Source: Kineococcus endophyticus (lineage in GTDB: Bacteria > Actinomycetota > Actinomycetes > Actinomycetales > Kineococcaceae). Taken from it: a stretch of DNA of 64,000 nt. The stretch's first letter is position 1. Each line of letters begins with the position of its first letter. This document shows positions 24,454-41,427 of the stretch, in pieces. Made by a program: the position numbers and the translations under genes. The notes beneath the pieces are model-generated. The model saw only the letters and a list, made by a program, of their open reading frames with translations. It was not told the origin of the DNA and searched no databases. The stretch is taken from the NCBI RefSeq assembly GCF_040796495.1, contig NZ_JBFNQN010000003.1, positions 248,001-312,000 on the forward strand. The letters run 5' to 3'.

Positions 24454-25392
24454 GTGTCGGAGCAGTGGGGTCGTCCCTCGGACGACGACCGGTCGGACGA
24501 GTCGTTCGACGCGACCCAGTCCTACGACGCCGAGGACGTCCGCGACGACGCCGAGGCGGACGTCGAGGCCGACGACGAGCAGGCCGCTGACACCCCCGAC
24601 GCCCCCGTGGGCGACGCCCTGGGCGCGCCCGAGGCCGAGCTCGACGGTGCCGAGACGGGTGACCTGAGCGCCGAGGCGGACGACGTCCTGGCCGAGGACG
24701 AGGCGGCCGAGGACGAGGCGCCCGAGGGCGAGCAGACGGAGGCCGCCGGCGAGGCGCTCGACGCGGGCGAGGGTGACGTCGACGAGGCCGCGGAGTTCCG
24801 CAAGAAGCTGCGGCGCATGCCCGGTGAGTGGTTCGTCATCCACTCCTACGCCGGCTACGAGAACCGCGTGAAGACGAACCTCGAGACGCGCATGACGTCC
24901 CTCAACATGGAGGACTACATCTTCCAGGTCGAGGTGCCCATGGAGGAGGTCGTCGAGGTCAAGAACGGCCAGCGCAAGAACGTCCGCCGCGTGCGCATCC
25001 CCGGTTACGTCCTCGTCCGCATGGACCTGACGGACGAGTCGTGGGGCGCCGTCCGGCACACCCCGGGCGTCACGGGCTTCGTCGGCAACACCCACCAGCC
25101 CGTCCCGCTGTCGCAGGACGAGATCTTCTCGATGCTGGCCCCGACGCTGACCCCCAAGCCGCAGGCGGGGGAGAAGGCGACCTCCGGCGGCGGCACCGCC
25201 ACCGCGACGGCGACCAAGGTCGTCGACTTCGAGGTCGGCGAGTCGGTCACGGTCATGGAGGGCCCCTTCGAGACCCTCCCGGCGACCATCTCGGAGATCT
25301 CCGCCGACCGCCAGAAGCTCACCGTGCTGGTCTCGATCTTCGGCCGGGAGACGCCGGTCGAGCTCAACTTCAACCAGGTCGCCAAGATCTGA
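24454..25392 (+). CDS. nusG: Transcription termination/antitermination factor NusG
   Basis: 312-aa factor linking RNA polymerase with Rho or the ribosome. Residues 1-~115 are an acidic Asp/Glu/Ala-rich extension not present in E. coli NusG (181 aa) but seen in actinobacterial members. The NGN domain starts near residue 125 ([20 protein letters not shown]) and the KOW domain ends the protein ([12 protein letters not shown] ... [10 protein letters not shown]). GTG start after GAAGGAAG. Confidence 0.96.
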   Translation: MSEQWGRPSDDDRSDESFDATQSYDAEDVRDDAEADVEADDEQAADTPDAPVGDALGAPEAELDGAETGDLSAEADDVLAEDEAAEDEAPEGEQTEAAGEALDAGEGDVDEAAEFRKKLRRMPGEWFVIHSYAGYENRVKTNLETRMTSLNMEDYIFQVEVPMEEVVEVKNGQRKNVRRVRIPGYVLVRMDLTDESWGAVRHTPGVTGFVGNTHQPVPLSQDEIFSMLAPTLTPKPQAGEKATSGGGTATATATKVVDFEVGESVTVMEGPFETLPATISEISADRQKLTVLVSIFGRETPVELNFNQVAKI

Positions 25393-25409
25393 CTCGCCTC
25401 GCGACGAGC

Positions 25410-25442
25410 GAACCCCCTGTCCCGCACCGGGTCAGGGGGTTC
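25410..25442 (+). terminator. Hairpin after nusG
   Basis: GAACCCCCTG pairs with CAGGGGGTTC, with an inner CCCG/CGGG stem around CAC. It lies 18 bp after the nusG stop and ahead of rplK, so it separates secE-nusG from rplK-rplA. A TAGACT at 25492-25497 downstream could be the rplK -10 element, with no clear -35. Confidence 0.7.
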
Positions 25443-25576
25443 CTCCGTTCCGCGGCCACGGGCGTGGTCCCCGGGCCGTGCGCCGGCGTCGTAGACTGGA
25501 CGACGGCCTCCAACCACTCGTCGCCCGATCCGCGGGCACCGAAGGGCCGTTCACGCATCCGAGGAAGGGATCGCTC

Positions 25577-26008
25577 ATGCCCCCCAAGAAGAAGGTCGCC
25601 GGGCTCATCAAGCTCCAGATCAAGGCCGGCCAGGCGACCCCGGCCCCGCCGATCGGCCCCGCGCTCGGTCAGCACGGCGTGAACATCATGGAGTTCTGCA
25701 AGGCGTACAACGCCCAGACCGAGGCCCAGCGCGGCAACGTCATCCCGGTCGAGATCACGGTCTACGAGGACCGCTCGTTCACCTTCATCACGAAGACCCC
25801 GCCGGCCGCCGAGCTGATCAAGAAGGCCGCCGGCGTCGACAAGGGGTCGGGCGAGCCGCACGTGAAGAAGGTCGCCAACCTCACCCAGGCCCAGGTGCGC
25901 GAGATCGCGGAGCAGAAGCTCCAGGACCTCAACGCCAAGGACGTGGACATGGCCGCGCGCATCATCGCCGGCACCGCCCGTTCCATGGGCATCACCGTCT
26001 CCGACTGA
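25577..26008 (+). CDS. rplK: 50S ribosomal protein L11
   Basis: 143-aa protein of the GTPase-associated centre on 23S rRNA and target of thiopeptides. The Pro-rich N-terminal domain ([20 protein letters not shown]) and the C-terminal RNA-binding end ([15 protein letters not shown]) are intact. ATG start with GAGGAAGGGA upstream. First gene of the rplK-rplA unit. Confidence 0.97.
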   Translation: MPPKKKVAGLIKLQIKAGQATPAPPIGPALGQHGVNIMEFCKAYNAQTEAQRGNVIPVEITVYEDRSFTFITKTPPAAELIKKAAGVDKGSGEPHVKKVANLTQAQVREIAEQKLQDLNAKDVDMAARIIAGTARSMGITVSD

Positions 26009-26085
26009 GCACCCGCTCGGCCGGTCCCAGTGGCAGGGCCCGCGCGGCCCGTCCGACCACGACTCCACCCACTCAAGGAGCAGCA

Positions 26086-26802
26086 GTGAAGCGCAGCAAG
26101 GCCTACCGCGCCGCCGTCGAGAAGATCGACGGCGACGAGCTCTACGCCCCCCTCGACGCCGTGAAGCTGGCGCGCGAGACCTCCACCGTGAAGTACGACG
26201 CGACCGTCGAGGTCGCGTTCCGCCTCGGGGTGGACCCGCGCAAGGCCGACCAGATGGTCCGCGGCACCGTCAACCTGCCGCACGGCACCGGCAAGACCGC
26301 CCGCGTGCTGGTCTTCGCCGTCGGTGACCGCGCCGCCCAGGCCGAGGCCGCCGGCGCCGACATCGTCGGTGGCGACGAGCTCATCGACGAGGTGGCCAAG
26401 GGCCGCCTCGACTTCGACGCCGCCGTCGCGACGCCGGACCTCATGGGCAAGGTCGGCCGTCTGGGCAAGGTGCTGGGTCCCCGTGGCCTCATGCCGAACC
26501 CGAAGACCGGCACCGTGACCATGGACGTCGCCAAGGCCGTCACCGAGATCAAGGGCGGGAAGATCGAGTTCCGCACCGACAAGCACGCCAACCTGCACTT
26601 CATCATCGGCAAGGCGTCCTTCGACGACACCCAGCTCGTCGAGAACTACTCCGCTGCGCTCGACGAGGTGCTGCGCCTCAAGCCGTCCTCCTCCAAGGGC
26701 CGCTACCTGCGCAAGGCGACCATCACCACCACGATGGGCCCCGGCATCCCCGTGGACCCGGCGCTCACCCGCAACCTGACGGGCGAGGCCACCTCCGCCT
26801 GA
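26086..26802 (+). CDS. rplA: 50S ribosomal protein L1
   Basis: 238-aa protein of the L1 stalk that helps release deacylated tRNA from the E site. Signature [21 protein letters not shown] is present, with the usual ~235-aa length. GTG start 6 nt after AAGGAG. In many bacteria L1 represses its own rplK-rplA operon by binding the leader; no specific site was identified here. Confidence 0.97.
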   Translation: MKRSKAYRAAVEKIDGDELYAPLDAVKLARETSTVKYDATVEVAFRLGVDPRKADQMVRGTVNLPHGTGKTARVLVFAVGDRAAQAEAAGADIVGGDELIDEVAKGRLDFDAAVATPDLMGKVGRLGKVLGPRGLMPNPKTGTVTMDVAKAVTEIKGGKIEFRTDKHANLHFIIGKASFDDTQLVENYSAALDEVLRLKPSSSKGRYLRKATITTTMGPGIPVDPALTRNLTGEATSA

Positions 26803-26821
26803 CACGAGGCGACAGCTCCGT

Positions 26822-26861
26822 CCGCAGGGGCGGGATCCCGACAGGGGTCCCGCCCCTGCGG
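26822..26861 (+). terminator. Hairpin after rplA
   Basis: CCGCAGGGGCGGGA and TCCCGCCCCTGCGG form a perfect 14-bp stem 20 bp after the rplA stop. It separates rplKA from the rplJL unit. Confidence 0.75.
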
Positions 26862-26908
26862 CGTCCCGGGCGCCGGTCGCGTGGTCGGGACCACCCCGTC
26901 ACGGCGTG

Positions 26909-27104
26909 TAGGCTGGGGTCGTACCGAAGACCGCCGGTCGCCGCCTCCTCCGGGAGCGGCCGAAGGCCCCGTGCACACGGGCGACCTGCGCAGGTGAGCA
27001 AGAGCTTCGAGAATCCTTCGACGCCCCGTGCCGCGCCTGCGCCGGGGCGTTTCGTGCGTCCAGGGCCCGACCGGCTCCCCCGAGACGAAGGAAGGAGGGC
27101 ACCC
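26909..27104 (+). promoter_or_regulatory. Promoter region and L10-type leader of rplJ-rplL
   Basis: A TAGGCT (26909-26914) is a probable -10, giving a leader of about 180 nt. The leader has several GC-rich helices and, at 27021-27050, ACGCCCCG/CGGGGCGT followed by TTT, which looks like an attenuator or terminator hairpin. L10 leaders, where L10-L12 binds its own mRNA, occur at this position in many bacteria; the match is by position and structure only. Confidence 0.55.
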
Positions 27105-27632
27105 GTGCCGAAGCCCAGGAACATCGCGGCCGTGAAGCAGCTCACGGCCCTGTTCGAGGCGTCCAACGCCGCCGTGCTCACCGAGTACCGGGGGTTGTCC
27201 GTCGCGCAGATCACCAACCTGCGCCGGGCGCTGGGTCCTGACACGACCTACGCGGTCCTCAAGAACACGCTGACCAGCATCGCTGCGAAGGAAGCCGGCG
27301 TCACGGCTTTCGAGGGGCAGCTGTCCGGCCCCTCCGCGATCGCCTTCATCACCGGTGACCCGGTGGAGGCGGCCAAGGGTCTGCGTGACTTCGCGAAGGC
27401 CAACCCCCAGCTGATCGTCAAGAGCGGCATGCTCGACGGTCGCGCCATCAGCGCCGCTGAGGTCACTGCCCTGGCCGACCTGGAGAGCCGCGAGGTCCTC
27501 CTGGCCAAGGTCGCCGGTGTCCTCAAGGCGTCCCAGTCCAAGGCCGCTGCGCTGTTCCAGGCGCCGCTGTCGAAGACCGTCCGCACCGTGGAAGCGTTGC
27601 GGGAGAAGCAGGCCGGTTCCGAAGCCGCCTGA
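27105..27632 (+). CDS. rplJ: 50S ribosomal protein L10
   Basis: 175-aa base of the L7/L12 stalk; binds 23S rRNA at its N-terminal domain (KQLTALFEASNAAVLTEYRG) and L12 dimers through its C-terminal helix (TVEALREKQ). GTG at 27105 is preceded by GAAGGAGGG; a longer open frame begins in the leader but is not conserved. It is followed by rplL. Confidence 0.96.
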   Translation: MPKPRNIAAVKQLTALFEASNAAVLTEYRGLSVAQITNLRRALGPDTTYAVLKNTLTSIAAKEAGVTAFEGQLSGPSAIAFITGDPVEAAKGLRDFAKANPQLIVKSGMLDGRAISAAEVTALADLESREVLLAKVAGVLKASQSKAAALFQAPLSKTVRTVEALREKQAGSEAA

Positions 27633-27716
27633 CCCAGGCGACCGACGAGCTCGACCACACCACCCGCCCGCAGGCGCACACCTGCGGATCACCCCAGCAC
27701 AGGAAGGACCGCCACC

Positions 27717-28106
27717 ATGGCGAAGCTCAGCACCGAAGAGCTCATCGACGCGTTCAAGGAGCTCACGCTCATCGAGCTCTCCGAGTTCGTGAAGCAGTTC
27801 GAGGAGACCTTCGACGTCACCGCCGCCGCCCCCGTGGCGATCGCGGGCCCGGGCGGTGGCGGCGGCGCCGCTGCTGCCGAGGCCGAGGAGGAGAAGGACG
27901 AGTTCGACGTCATCCTCGCCGCCGCCGGTGACAAGAAGATCGGCGTCATCAAGGAGGTCCGCGCGCTGACCTCCCTCGGCCTCAAGGAGGCCAAGGACCT
28001 CGTCGACGGCGCCCCCAAGCCCGTCCTCGAGAAGGTCAACAAGGAGACCGCCGAGAAGGCGAAGGCGCAGCTCGAGGGCGCCGGCGCCACCGTCGAGCTC
28101 AAGTGA
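27717..28106 (+). CDS. rplL: 50S ribosomal protein L7/L12
   Basis: 129-aa acidic stalk protein that recruits translation GTPases. N-terminal dimerisation domain ([20 protein letters not shown]), Ala/Gly hinge ([20 protein letters not shown]), and the conserved C-terminal domain with [20 protein letters not shown]. The hinge is rich in Gly, giving a flexible linker. ATG start with AGGAAGGA upstream. Confidence 0.97.
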   Translation: MAKLSTEELIDAFKELTLIELSEFVKQFEETFDVTAAAPVAIAGPGGGGGAAAAEAEEEKDEFDVILAAAGDKKIGVIKEVRALTSLGLKEAKDLVDGAPKPVLEKVNKETAEKAKAQLEGAGATVELK

Positions 28107-28143
28107 TGCACGCCCCGGCCTGACCGGGGCGCACCACGCCGCA

Positions 28144-28174
28144 GGGGCGGCCGGACGACTCGTCCGGCCGCCCC
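28144..28174 (+). terminator. Hairpin after rplL
   Basis: A 15-bp perfect stem (GGGGCGGCCGGACGA and its complement) around a single C lies 38 bp after rplL. It ends the rplJ-rplL unit ahead of the rpoB promoter. The remaining gap from 28175 to 28360 shows no gene. Confidence 0.75.
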
Positions 28175-28360
28175 CGTGCGTTCCCGGCCCTCTCCGGGCG
28201 GGCGTCCGGGTGACGCGCCGTCCACAGCGCGGGGAGTCGCCTTGACGCGGCTCCCGCGGCGGAGCATCCTCGTCACCGGTCGTACCTGACCCTGGTACCG
28301 CAGCGACAACGCCGTCGTGGGTGCCCCGGGGGTCCGGCCCGGGTTCGTCGTGAACCGGGG

Positions 28361-28390
28361 TTGGACTTGCGCGCGTGTGCACGCTATGCT
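28361..28390 (+). promoter_or_regulatory. rpoB-rpoC promoter
   Basis: TTGGAC (28361-28366) and TATGCT (28385-28390) with 18-bp spacing form a near-consensus housekeeping promoter. Transcription would start near 28397, leaving a leader of about 97 nt before the TTG start of rpoB. Confidence 0.65.
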
Positions 28391-28493
28391 GTTGTTTTGC
28401 GCTGCCCAAAGTCATATGGCCGGTCGTCGCCGTGGGAACGACCGAGTGGGGCGGGGAGCGCGCAACGTTCGCAGGCCCGTGGAAGGACCCCTC

Positions 28494-32003
<3,510 letters not shown>

Positions 32004-32119
32004 CGGAGGAGCGGGTGGGGGAGCGCCCCCACCCGCCTCCGGCCGGACAACGGAGCCCCTCACCGGGGGTTCCTCGGACACAGTCAGACCTCGGAAGAAC
32101 CTAGAGAAAGAAGATCACG

Positions 32120-36001
<3,882 letters not shown>

Positions 36002-36010
36002 CGCCGGACC

Positions 36011-36050
36011 GGGCCGTTCCCTCCCCCCTCAGCGGGGGAGGGGGCGGCCC
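36011..36050 (+). terminator. Two-part hairpin after rpoC
   Basis: An inner stem CCCTCCCCC/GGGGGAGGG (36019-36042) is extended by an outer GGGCCG/CGGCCC. It starts 10 bp after the rpoC stop and separates it from the rpsL promoter. Confidence 0.72.
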
Positions 36051-36084
36051 CTCCGCGGGCCGTCGCCGCCGGCGTGCGCCCGTT

Positions 36085-36114
36085 TTGACCACTCAGCAAG
36101 AGCGCGGGTAGTCT
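36085..36114 (+). promoter_or_regulatory. Promoter of the str operon (rpsL-rpsG-fusA-tuf)
   Basis: TTGACC (36085-36090) and TAGTCT (36109-36114) with 18-bp spacing. Initiation near 36121 would give a leader of about 170 nt that contains the motif shared with the rpsJ leader. Another TTGACA at 36124 lacks a fitting -10. Confidence 0.65.
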
Positions 36115-36184
36115 CGTGTCCGCTTGACACGAGCGCGCCCGCGACCAGGTGACAGGACGTCACTCCTGCGGGACCTCGACCGAA

Positions 36185-36209
36185 CGACACGCCCGACCTC
36201 GTGGGTCGG
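36185..36209 (+). promoter_or_regulatory. Shared ribosomal-operon leader motif, rpsL copy
   Basis: 25-nt motif starting CGACACGCCCGACC; it holds a small hairpin CCGACC/GGTCGG with a short loop. It is identical at 24 of 25 positions to 41009-41033 in the rpsJ leader, differing only in the loop. It ends 80 nt upstream of the rpsL start. The function is unknown; a regulatory RNA element or protein-binding site is likely. Confidence 0.6.
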
Positions 36210-36289
36210 CGGGGGTCGAGCGCCGGCCCAAGACGGGCGGCGCGTTCCCAGGACAGCCGAACCACCAGATCGAGACAGACGGAGACAGG

Positions 36290-36664
36290 GTGCCCACCAT
36301 CCAGCAGCTGGTCCGCAAGGGCCGGGAGGACAAGGTCGTCAAGACCAAGACGCCCGCCCTCAAGGGCAGCCCGCAGCGCCGTGGCGTGTGCACGCGTGTG
36401 TACACCACGACGCCGAAGAAGCCGAACTCGGCGCTGCGCAAGGTCGCTCGCGTGAAGCTGACCAGCGGCATCGAGGTCACGGCCTACATCCCCGGCGTGG
36501 GTCACAACCTGCAGGAGCACTCGATGGTCCTGGTGCGCGGTGGCCGCGTGAAGGACCTGCCGGGTGTCCGCTACAAGATCGTCCGCGGGTCGCTCGACAC
36601 CCAGGGCGTGAAGAACCGCAAGCAGGCGCGCAGCCGCTACGGCGCGAAGAAGGAGAAGAGCTGA
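36290..36664 (+). CDS. rpsL: 30S ribosomal protein S12
   Basis: 124-aa decoding-centre protein. [17 protein letters not shown] has Lys43 and [17 protein letters not shown] has Lys88, the two positions changed in streptomycin-resistant mutants; both are wild type. GTG start; the longer open frame upstream lies in the leader. It begins the str operon, one base before rpsG. Confidence 0.97.
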   Translation: MPTIQQLVRKGREDKVVKTKTPALKGSPQRRGVCTRVYTTTPKKPNSALRKVARVKLTSGIEVTAYIPGVGHNLQEHSMVLVRGGRVKDLPGVRYKIVRGSLDTQGVKNRKQARSRYGAKKEKS

Positions 36665-36665
36665 C

Positions 36666-37136
36666 ATGCCGCGCAAGGGCCCCGCACCCAAGCGTCCCCT
36701 CGTGGTGGACCCCGTCTACCAGTCCCCGCTGGTGACGCAGCTCGTCAACAAGATCCTCCTCGACGGCAAGAAGTCCGTCGCCGAGTCCATCGTGTACGGC
36801 GCCCTCGAGGGTGCTCGCGACAAGACCGGTGGGGACCCCGTCGTCGTGCTGAAGCGCGCGCTCGACAACGTCAAGCCCGCGATCGAGGTCAAGTCCCGCC
36901 GCGTCGGTGGCTCGACCTACCAGGTGCCGATCGAGGTGCGCCCGAGCCGTTCCACGACGCTGGCCCTGCGCTGGCTCGTCGGCTACGCCCGGCAGCGCCG
37001 CGAGAAGACGATGACCGAGCGTCTGCTCAACGAGATCCTCGACGCCTCGAACGGCCTCGGTGCCGCGGTGAAGCGCCGTGAGGACACGCACAAGATGGCC
37101 GAGTCGAACCGGGCCTTCGCGCACTACCGCTGGTGA
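36666..37136 (+). CDS. rpsG: 30S ribosomal protein S7
   Basis: 156-aa primary 16S rRNA-binding protein that organises the 30S head. [16 protein letters not shown] at the start and the C-terminal [14 protein letters not shown] are typical. It begins one base after the rpsL stop. In E. coli S7 represses the str operon by binding between rpsL and rpsG, but the 1-bp gap here leaves no room for such a site. Confidence 0.97.
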   Translation: MPRKGPAPKRPLVVDPVYQSPLVTQLVNKILLDGKKSVAESIVYGALEGARDKTGGDPVVVLKRALDNVKPAIEVKSRRVGGSTYQVPIEVRPSRSTTLALRWLVGYARQRREKTMTERLLNEILDASNGLGAAVKRREDTHKMAESNRAFAHYRW

Positions 37137-37198
37137 CCCCGGCGGTGAGCAGCGCTCGCCGTTCCACCCCCTCGATCCCAGGGAAGAGGCAGTAAACC

Positions 37199-39301
37199 GT
37201 GGCACAGGACGTGCTGACGGACCTGACCAAGGTCCGCAACATCGGCATCATGGCGCACATCGACGCCGGCAAGACCACGACGACGGAGCGGATCCTCTTC
37301 TACACGGGGATCAACTACAAGATCGGCGAGGTCCACGACGGCGCGGCCACGATGGACTGGATGGAGCAGGAGCAGGAGCGGGGGATCACCATCACCTCCG
37401 CTGCGACCACCTGTTTCTGGGAGGGATCCCAGATCAACATCATCGACACCCCGGGCCACGTCGACTTCACGGTCGAGGTCGAGCGCTCCCTGCGCGTGCT
37501 CGACGGTGCCGTCGCCGTCTTCGACGGCAAGGAGGGTGTCGAGCCCCAGTCCGAGACCGTGTGGCGGCAGGCAGACAAGTACGACGTCCCGCGCATCTGC
37601 TTCGTCAACAAGATGGACAAGCTCGGCGCGGACTTCTACTTCACCGTCGGCACCATCGTGGACCGCCTGGGCGCGGAGCCGCTGGTCATGCAGCTCCCCA
37701 TCGGTGCTGAGAGCGACTTCCTCGGCGTCATCGACCTGGTGTACATGCGCGCCCTCACGTGGCGCGGGGACACCGCCAAGGGCGAGGCGTACGAGAAGGA
37801 GGAGATCCCGGCCGACCTGCAGGAGAAGGCCGAGGAGTACCGCACCAAGCTCCTCGAGCGCGTGGCCGAGACGGACGAGGCCCTCCTCGAGAAGTACCTC
37901 GGCGGCGAGGACATCACGCCCGAGGAGATCAAGGCTGCGGTCCGCAAGCTGACGATCTCCAGCGAGGTCTACCCGATCTTCTGCGGCTCCGCGTTCAAGA
38001 ACAAGGGCGTCCAGCCCATGCTCGACGCGGTGCTCGACTACCTGCCCTCGCCGCTCGACGTGAAGCCGATGATCGGCCACAAGGTCGGCGACGAGTCGGT
38101 CGAGATCATCCGCAAGCCGGACTCGTCCGAGCCGTTCTCGGCCCTGGCGTTCAAGGTCGCGGCGCACCCGTTCTTCGGCAAGCTCACCTACGTGCGCGTC
38201 TACTCGGGCGTGGTCTCCGCCGGCTCGCAGGTCGTGAACTCGACCAAGGGCAAGAAGGAGCGCATCGGGAAGCTCTTCCAGATGCACTCCAACAAGGAGA
38301 ACCCGGTCGACGAGGCTCGCGCGGGCCACATCTACGCGATGATCGGCCTCAAGGAGACGACGACGGGCGACACGCTGTCCGACCCGGCGCAGCAGGTCGT
38401 CCTCGAGTCGATGACCTTCCCCGAGCCCGTCATCTCGGTCGCCATCGAGCCGAAGACGAAGGGCGACCAGGAGAAGCTGGGCACCGCGATCCAGCGCCTG
38501 GCCGAGGAGGACCCGACCTTCCAGGTCGAACTGGACCAGGAGACCGGCCAGACCATCATCAAGGGGATGGGCGAGCTCCACCTGGACATCCTCGTGGACC
38601 GCATGCGCCGCGAGTACAAGGTCGAGGCCAACGTCGGCAAGCCGCAGGTCGCCTACCGCGAGACCATCCGTCGCGCAGTCCTCAAGGAGGACTACGTGCA
38701 CAAGAAGCAGACCGGTGGCTCCGGCCAGTACGCGAAGGTCCAGGTCTCGATCGAGCCCCTGGACACCACCGACGGCACGTTCTACGAGTTCGTGAACGCC
38801 GTCACCGGTGGTCGCGTGCCGCGCGAGTACATCCCCTCGGTGGACAACGGGATCCAGGAGGCCATGCAGGAGGGTGTCGTCGCCGGCTACCCCCTCGTCG
38901 GCATCAAGGCGTCCCTCATCGACGGTGCGGCGCACGACGTCGACTCCTCGGAGATGGCGTTCAAGATCGCCGGGAAGATGGTCCTGCGCGAGGCTGTCCG
39001 CAAGGCGCAGCCCGTGCTGCTCGAGCCGGTCATGGCCGTCGAGGTGCGGACGCCCGCCGACTACATGGGCGAAGTCATCGGCGACCTGAACGCCCGCCGT
39101 GGGCAGATCGAGTCCATGGAGGACGTGAGCGGGGCCAAGCTCGTCAAGGCCGCCGTCCCGCTGTCGGAGATGTTCGGCTACGTCGGGGACCTCCGGTCCA
39201 AGACCCAGGGCCGCGCGGTCTACTCGATGCAGTTCTCCAACTACGCTGAGGTTCCGCGGAACGTGGCGGACGAAATCGTGAAGAAGGTCCGCGGGGAGTG
39301 A
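37199..39301 (+). CDS. fusA: Elongation factor G
   Basis: 700-aa translocation GTPase. G1 [14 protein letters not shown]3 DTPGHVDFT and G4 NKMDK are in the first 150 residues, followed by domains II-V, including [15 protein letters not shown] in domain IV. Full length and typical of the housekeeping EF-G1 beside rpsG and tuf. GTG start after a GGGAAGAGG site. Confidence 0.98.
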   Translation: MAQDVLTDLTKVRNIGIMAHIDAGKTTTTERILFYTGINYKIGEVHDGAATMDWMEQEQERGITITSAATTCFWEGSQINIIDTPGHVDFTVEVERSLRVLDGAVAVFDGKEGVEPQSETVWRQADKYDVPRICFVNKMDKLGADFYFTVGTIVDRLGAEPLVMQLPIGAESDFLGVIDLVYMRALTWRGDTAKGEAYEKEEIPADLQEKAEEYRTKLLERVAETDEALLEKYLGGEDITPEEIKAAVRKLTISSEVYPIFCGSAFKNKGVQPMLDAVLDYLPSPLDVKPMIGHKVGDESVEIIRKPDSSEPFSALAFKVAAHPFFGKLTYVRVYSGVVSAGSQVVNSTKGKKERIGKLFQMHSNKENPVDEARAGHIYAMIGLKETTTGDTLSDPAQQVVLESMTFPEPVISVAIEPKTKGDQEKLGTAIQRLAEEDPTFQVELDQETGQTIIKGMGELHLDILVDRMRREYKVEANVGKPQVAYRETIRRAVLKEDYVHKKQTGGSGQYAKVQVSIEPLDTTDGTFYEFVNAVTGGRVPREYIPSVDNGIQEAMQEGVVAGYPLVGIKASLIDGAAHDVDSSEMAFKIAGKMVLREAVRKAQPVLLEPVMAVEVRTPADYMGEVIGDLNARRGQIESMEDVSGAKLVKAAVPLSEMFGYVGDLRSKTQGRAVYSMQFSNYAEVPRNVADEIVKKVRGE

Positions 39302-39322
39302 CCCGCTCCTGACACACACGGG

Positions 39323-39347
39323 GGAGCGGCCCACACCGGGCCGCTCC
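39323..39347 (+). terminator. Hairpin between fusA and tuf
   Basis: GGAGCGGCCC, loop ACACC, GGGCCGCTCC: a perfect 10-bp stem 21 bp after fusA. It may end part of the transcripts or stabilise a processed fusA end; tuf could have its own promoter in the remaining 110 bp. Confidence 0.5.
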
Positions 39348-39456
39348 ACCGTGGCAAGACCCCTGGACCACACCGCGTGGGCCAGTGACCAGCCAGGTCA
39401 CCCACCCACCCGTTGAACCGGGTCGGGAAGAAACGACAGTCCGAGGAGGACCCCCA

Positions 39457-40650
39457 GTGGCGAAGGCGAAGTTCGAGCGGACCAAGCCGCACGTCAACAT
39501 CGGCACGATCGGTCACATCGACCACGGGAAGACGACGTTGACCGCGGCGATCACCCGCGTGCTGCACGACAAGTTCCCGGAGCTCAACAAGGCTTCGGCG
39601 TTCGACCAGATCGACAAGGCCCCCGAAGAGCGTCAGCGCGGGATCACGATCTCGATCGCGCACGTCGAGTACCAGACCGAGGCGCGTCACTACGCCCACG
39701 TCGACTGCCCGGGCCACGCGGACTACATCAAGAACATGATCACGGGTGCGGCGCAGATGGACGGCGCCATCCTCGTGGTCGCGGCCACCGACGGCCCGAT
39801 GCCGCAGACGAAGGAGCACGTCATCCTGGCCCGCCAGGTCGGCGTCCCCTACATCGTCGTCGCGCTGAACAAGGCCGACATGGTCGAGGACGAGGAGCTC
39901 CTCGAGCTCGTCGAGATGGAGGTGCGCGAGCTCCTCTCGTCGTACGAGTTCCCGGGCGACGACGTCCCCGTGGTCCGCGTCTCGGCGCTCAAGGCCCTCG
40001 AGGGCGACGCCGAGTGGGGCGACAAGCTCATGGAGCTCATGGACGCGGTCGACACCGCGATCCCCGAGCCCGAGCGCGCCGTCGACCAGCCCTTCCTCAT
40101 GCCGATCGAGGACGTCTTCACGATCACCGGCCGCGGCACCGTCGTGACCGGCCGCATCGAGCGTGGCGTCCTGAACGTCAACCAGGAAGTCGAGATCGTC
40201 GGCATCAAGCCGACCTCCTCGAAGACCACCGTCACCAGCATCGAGATGTTCAACAAGATGCTGGACACCGGCCAGGCCGGCGACAACGCCGCCCTGCTGC
40301 TGCGTGGTCTCAAGCGTGACGACGTCGAGCGCGGCCAGGTCGTGACCAAGCCGAACTCGATCACCCCGCACACGGAGTTCGAGGGCCAGGCCTACATCCT
40401 GTCCAAGGACGAGGGTGGCCGTCACACGCCCTTCTACAACAACTACCGTCCGCAGTTCTACTTCCGGACGACCGACGTCACCGGCGTCGTCTCGCTGCCC
40501 GAGGGCACCGAGATGGTCATGCCCGGTGACAACACCGAGATGAAGGTCGACCTCATCCAGCCCATCGCGATGGAAGAGGGCCTCAAGTTCGCGATCCGTG
40601 AGGGTGGCCGCACCGTCGGCGCCGGTCGGGTCACGAAGATCCTCAAGTGA
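39457..40650 (+). CDS. tuf: Elongation factor Tu
   Basis: 397-aa GTPase that brings aminoacyl-tRNA to the ribosome. G1 [12 protein letters not shown]3 [11 protein letters not shown] and G4 NKADM are present, then beta-barrel domains 2 and 3 ending in [18 protein letters not shown] at 39457 is preceded by GAGGAGG and gives the exact family start ([13 protein letters not shown]). Only one tuf copy lies in the window. Confidence 0.98.
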   Translation: MAKAKFERTKPHVNIGTIGHIDHGKTTLTAAITRVLHDKFPELNKASAFDQIDKAPEERQRGITISIAHVEYQTEARHYAHVDCPGHADYIKNMITGAAQMDGAILVVAATDGPMPQTKEHVILARQVGVPYIVVALNKADMVEDEELLELVEMEVRELLSSYEFPGDDVPVVRVSALKALEGDAEWGDKLMELMDAVDTAIPEPERAVDQPFLMPIEDVFTITGRGTVVTGRIERGVLNVNQEVEIVGIKPTSSKTTVTSIEMFNKMLDTGQAGDNAALLLRGLKRDDVERGQVVTKPNSITPHTEFEGQAYILSKDEGGRHTPFYNNYRPQFYFRTTDVTGVVSLPEGTEMVMPGDNTEMKVDLIQPIAMEEGLKFAIREGGRTVGAGRVTKILK

Positions 40651-40699
40651 GTCGCGCCGCCGCGGGGGAGTGATCCTCCGCGGCGGACCGCTCGCCACG

Positions 40700-40733
40700 C
40701 GAAGGGGCGGGTCCACCTGGACCCGCCCCTTCG
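40700..40733 (+). terminator. Terminator hairpin of the str operon
   Basis: A perfect 15-bp stem (CGAAGGGGCGGGTCC and its complement) with loop ACCT lies 50 bp after tuf. It cleanly ends the rpsL-tuf unit. Confidence 0.8.
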
Positions 40734-40774
40734 TCGTGGGCGAGACCGCCCAGCACCGGTACACCGCTGCTCGA

Positions 40775-40805
40775 TTCGCCAAGGGCCGCCTCCGTCTGGC
40801 AGACT
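40775..40805 (+). promoter_or_regulatory. Possible promoter of the S10 operon
   Basis: TTCGCC (40775-40780) and CAGACT (40800-40805), 19 bp apart, are the best candidate between the tuf terminator and rpsJ. This would give a long leader of about 295 nt containing the motif at 41009. The rest of the 40734-41105 gap shows no gene. Confidence 0.35.
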
Positions 40806-41008
40806 GTCGGGGTTGCTGCGCCGCTGGACCGCGCCTGGATCACGATTCCACCCGATCCGGGGACCGGGCCAGACCACCGGCCGGCAACCGCGAACGTCGA
40901 ACGTCTCGGACGGGCGGCGAACGGTTCACCTGGACCTCCAGGGCAACCTGAACAGGACGACAGGACCACACCGGGCAACCGGGCGAGGGTGCAGAACGTG
41001 CGAGAGCG

Positions 41009-41033
41009 CGACACGCCCGACCTCGGGGGTCGG
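41009..41033 (+). promoter_or_regulatory. Shared ribosomal-operon leader motif, rpsJ copy
   Basis: 25-nt motif starting CGACACGCCCGACC with the hairpin CCGACC/GGTCGG; it matches the rpsL leader copy at 24 of 25 bases. It ends 72 nt before the rpsJ ATG. The similar distance to the start codon and the same gene class suggest a common control element for both operons. Confidence 0.6.
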
Positions 41034-41105
41034 AGCTCCACCACACGGGGTTCCGCGCCGCGCGCGAGTCAGTAGCGGTACGAAGAGAGAGAGTCAGACG
41101 ACGCC

Positions 41106-41414
41106 ATGGCGGGACAGAAGATCCGCATCAGGCTCAAGGCCTACGACCACGAGGTCATCGACAGCTCGGCGCGCAAGATCGTCGACACGGTGACCCGCAC
41201 TGGTGCTTCGGTCGCAGGGCCCGTGCCGCTGCCGACCGAGAAGAACGTCTACTGCGTCATCCGCTCGCCGCACAAGTACAAGGACAGCCGCGAGCACTTC
41301 GAGATGCGGACGCACAAGCGTCTCATCGACATCATCGACCCGACGCCGAAGACCGTCGACTCGCTCATGCGGCTCGACCTGCCGGCCGGGGTCGACATCG
41401 AGATCAAGCTCTGA
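41106..41414 (+). CDS. rpsJ: 30S ribosomal protein S10 (NusE)
   Basis: 102-aa small-subunit protein that also pairs with NusB and NusG in antitermination and coupling. Starts [19 protein letters not shown]; the ribosomal loop [20 protein letters not shown] is conserved. ATG start. First gene of the S10 operon, 13 bp before rplC. Confidence 0.97.
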   Translation: MAGQKIRIRLKAYDHEVIDSSARKIVDTVTRTGASVAGPVPLPTEKNVYCVIRSPHKYKDSREHFEMRTHKRLIDIIDPTPKTVDSLMRLDLPAGVDIEIKL

Positions 41415-41427
41415 GGGACTGCACACG

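Noticed and set aside
36124-36129. Perfect TTGACA as a second rpsL promoter
   Set aside because: No -10-like hexamer lies 16-19 bp downstream (the sequence there is AGGTGA), and the promoter at 36085-36114 is complete.
36664-36666. S7 autoregulatory site between rpsL and rpsG as in E. coli
   Set aside because: The intergenic gap is a single base, so the E. coli-type structure cannot exist here.
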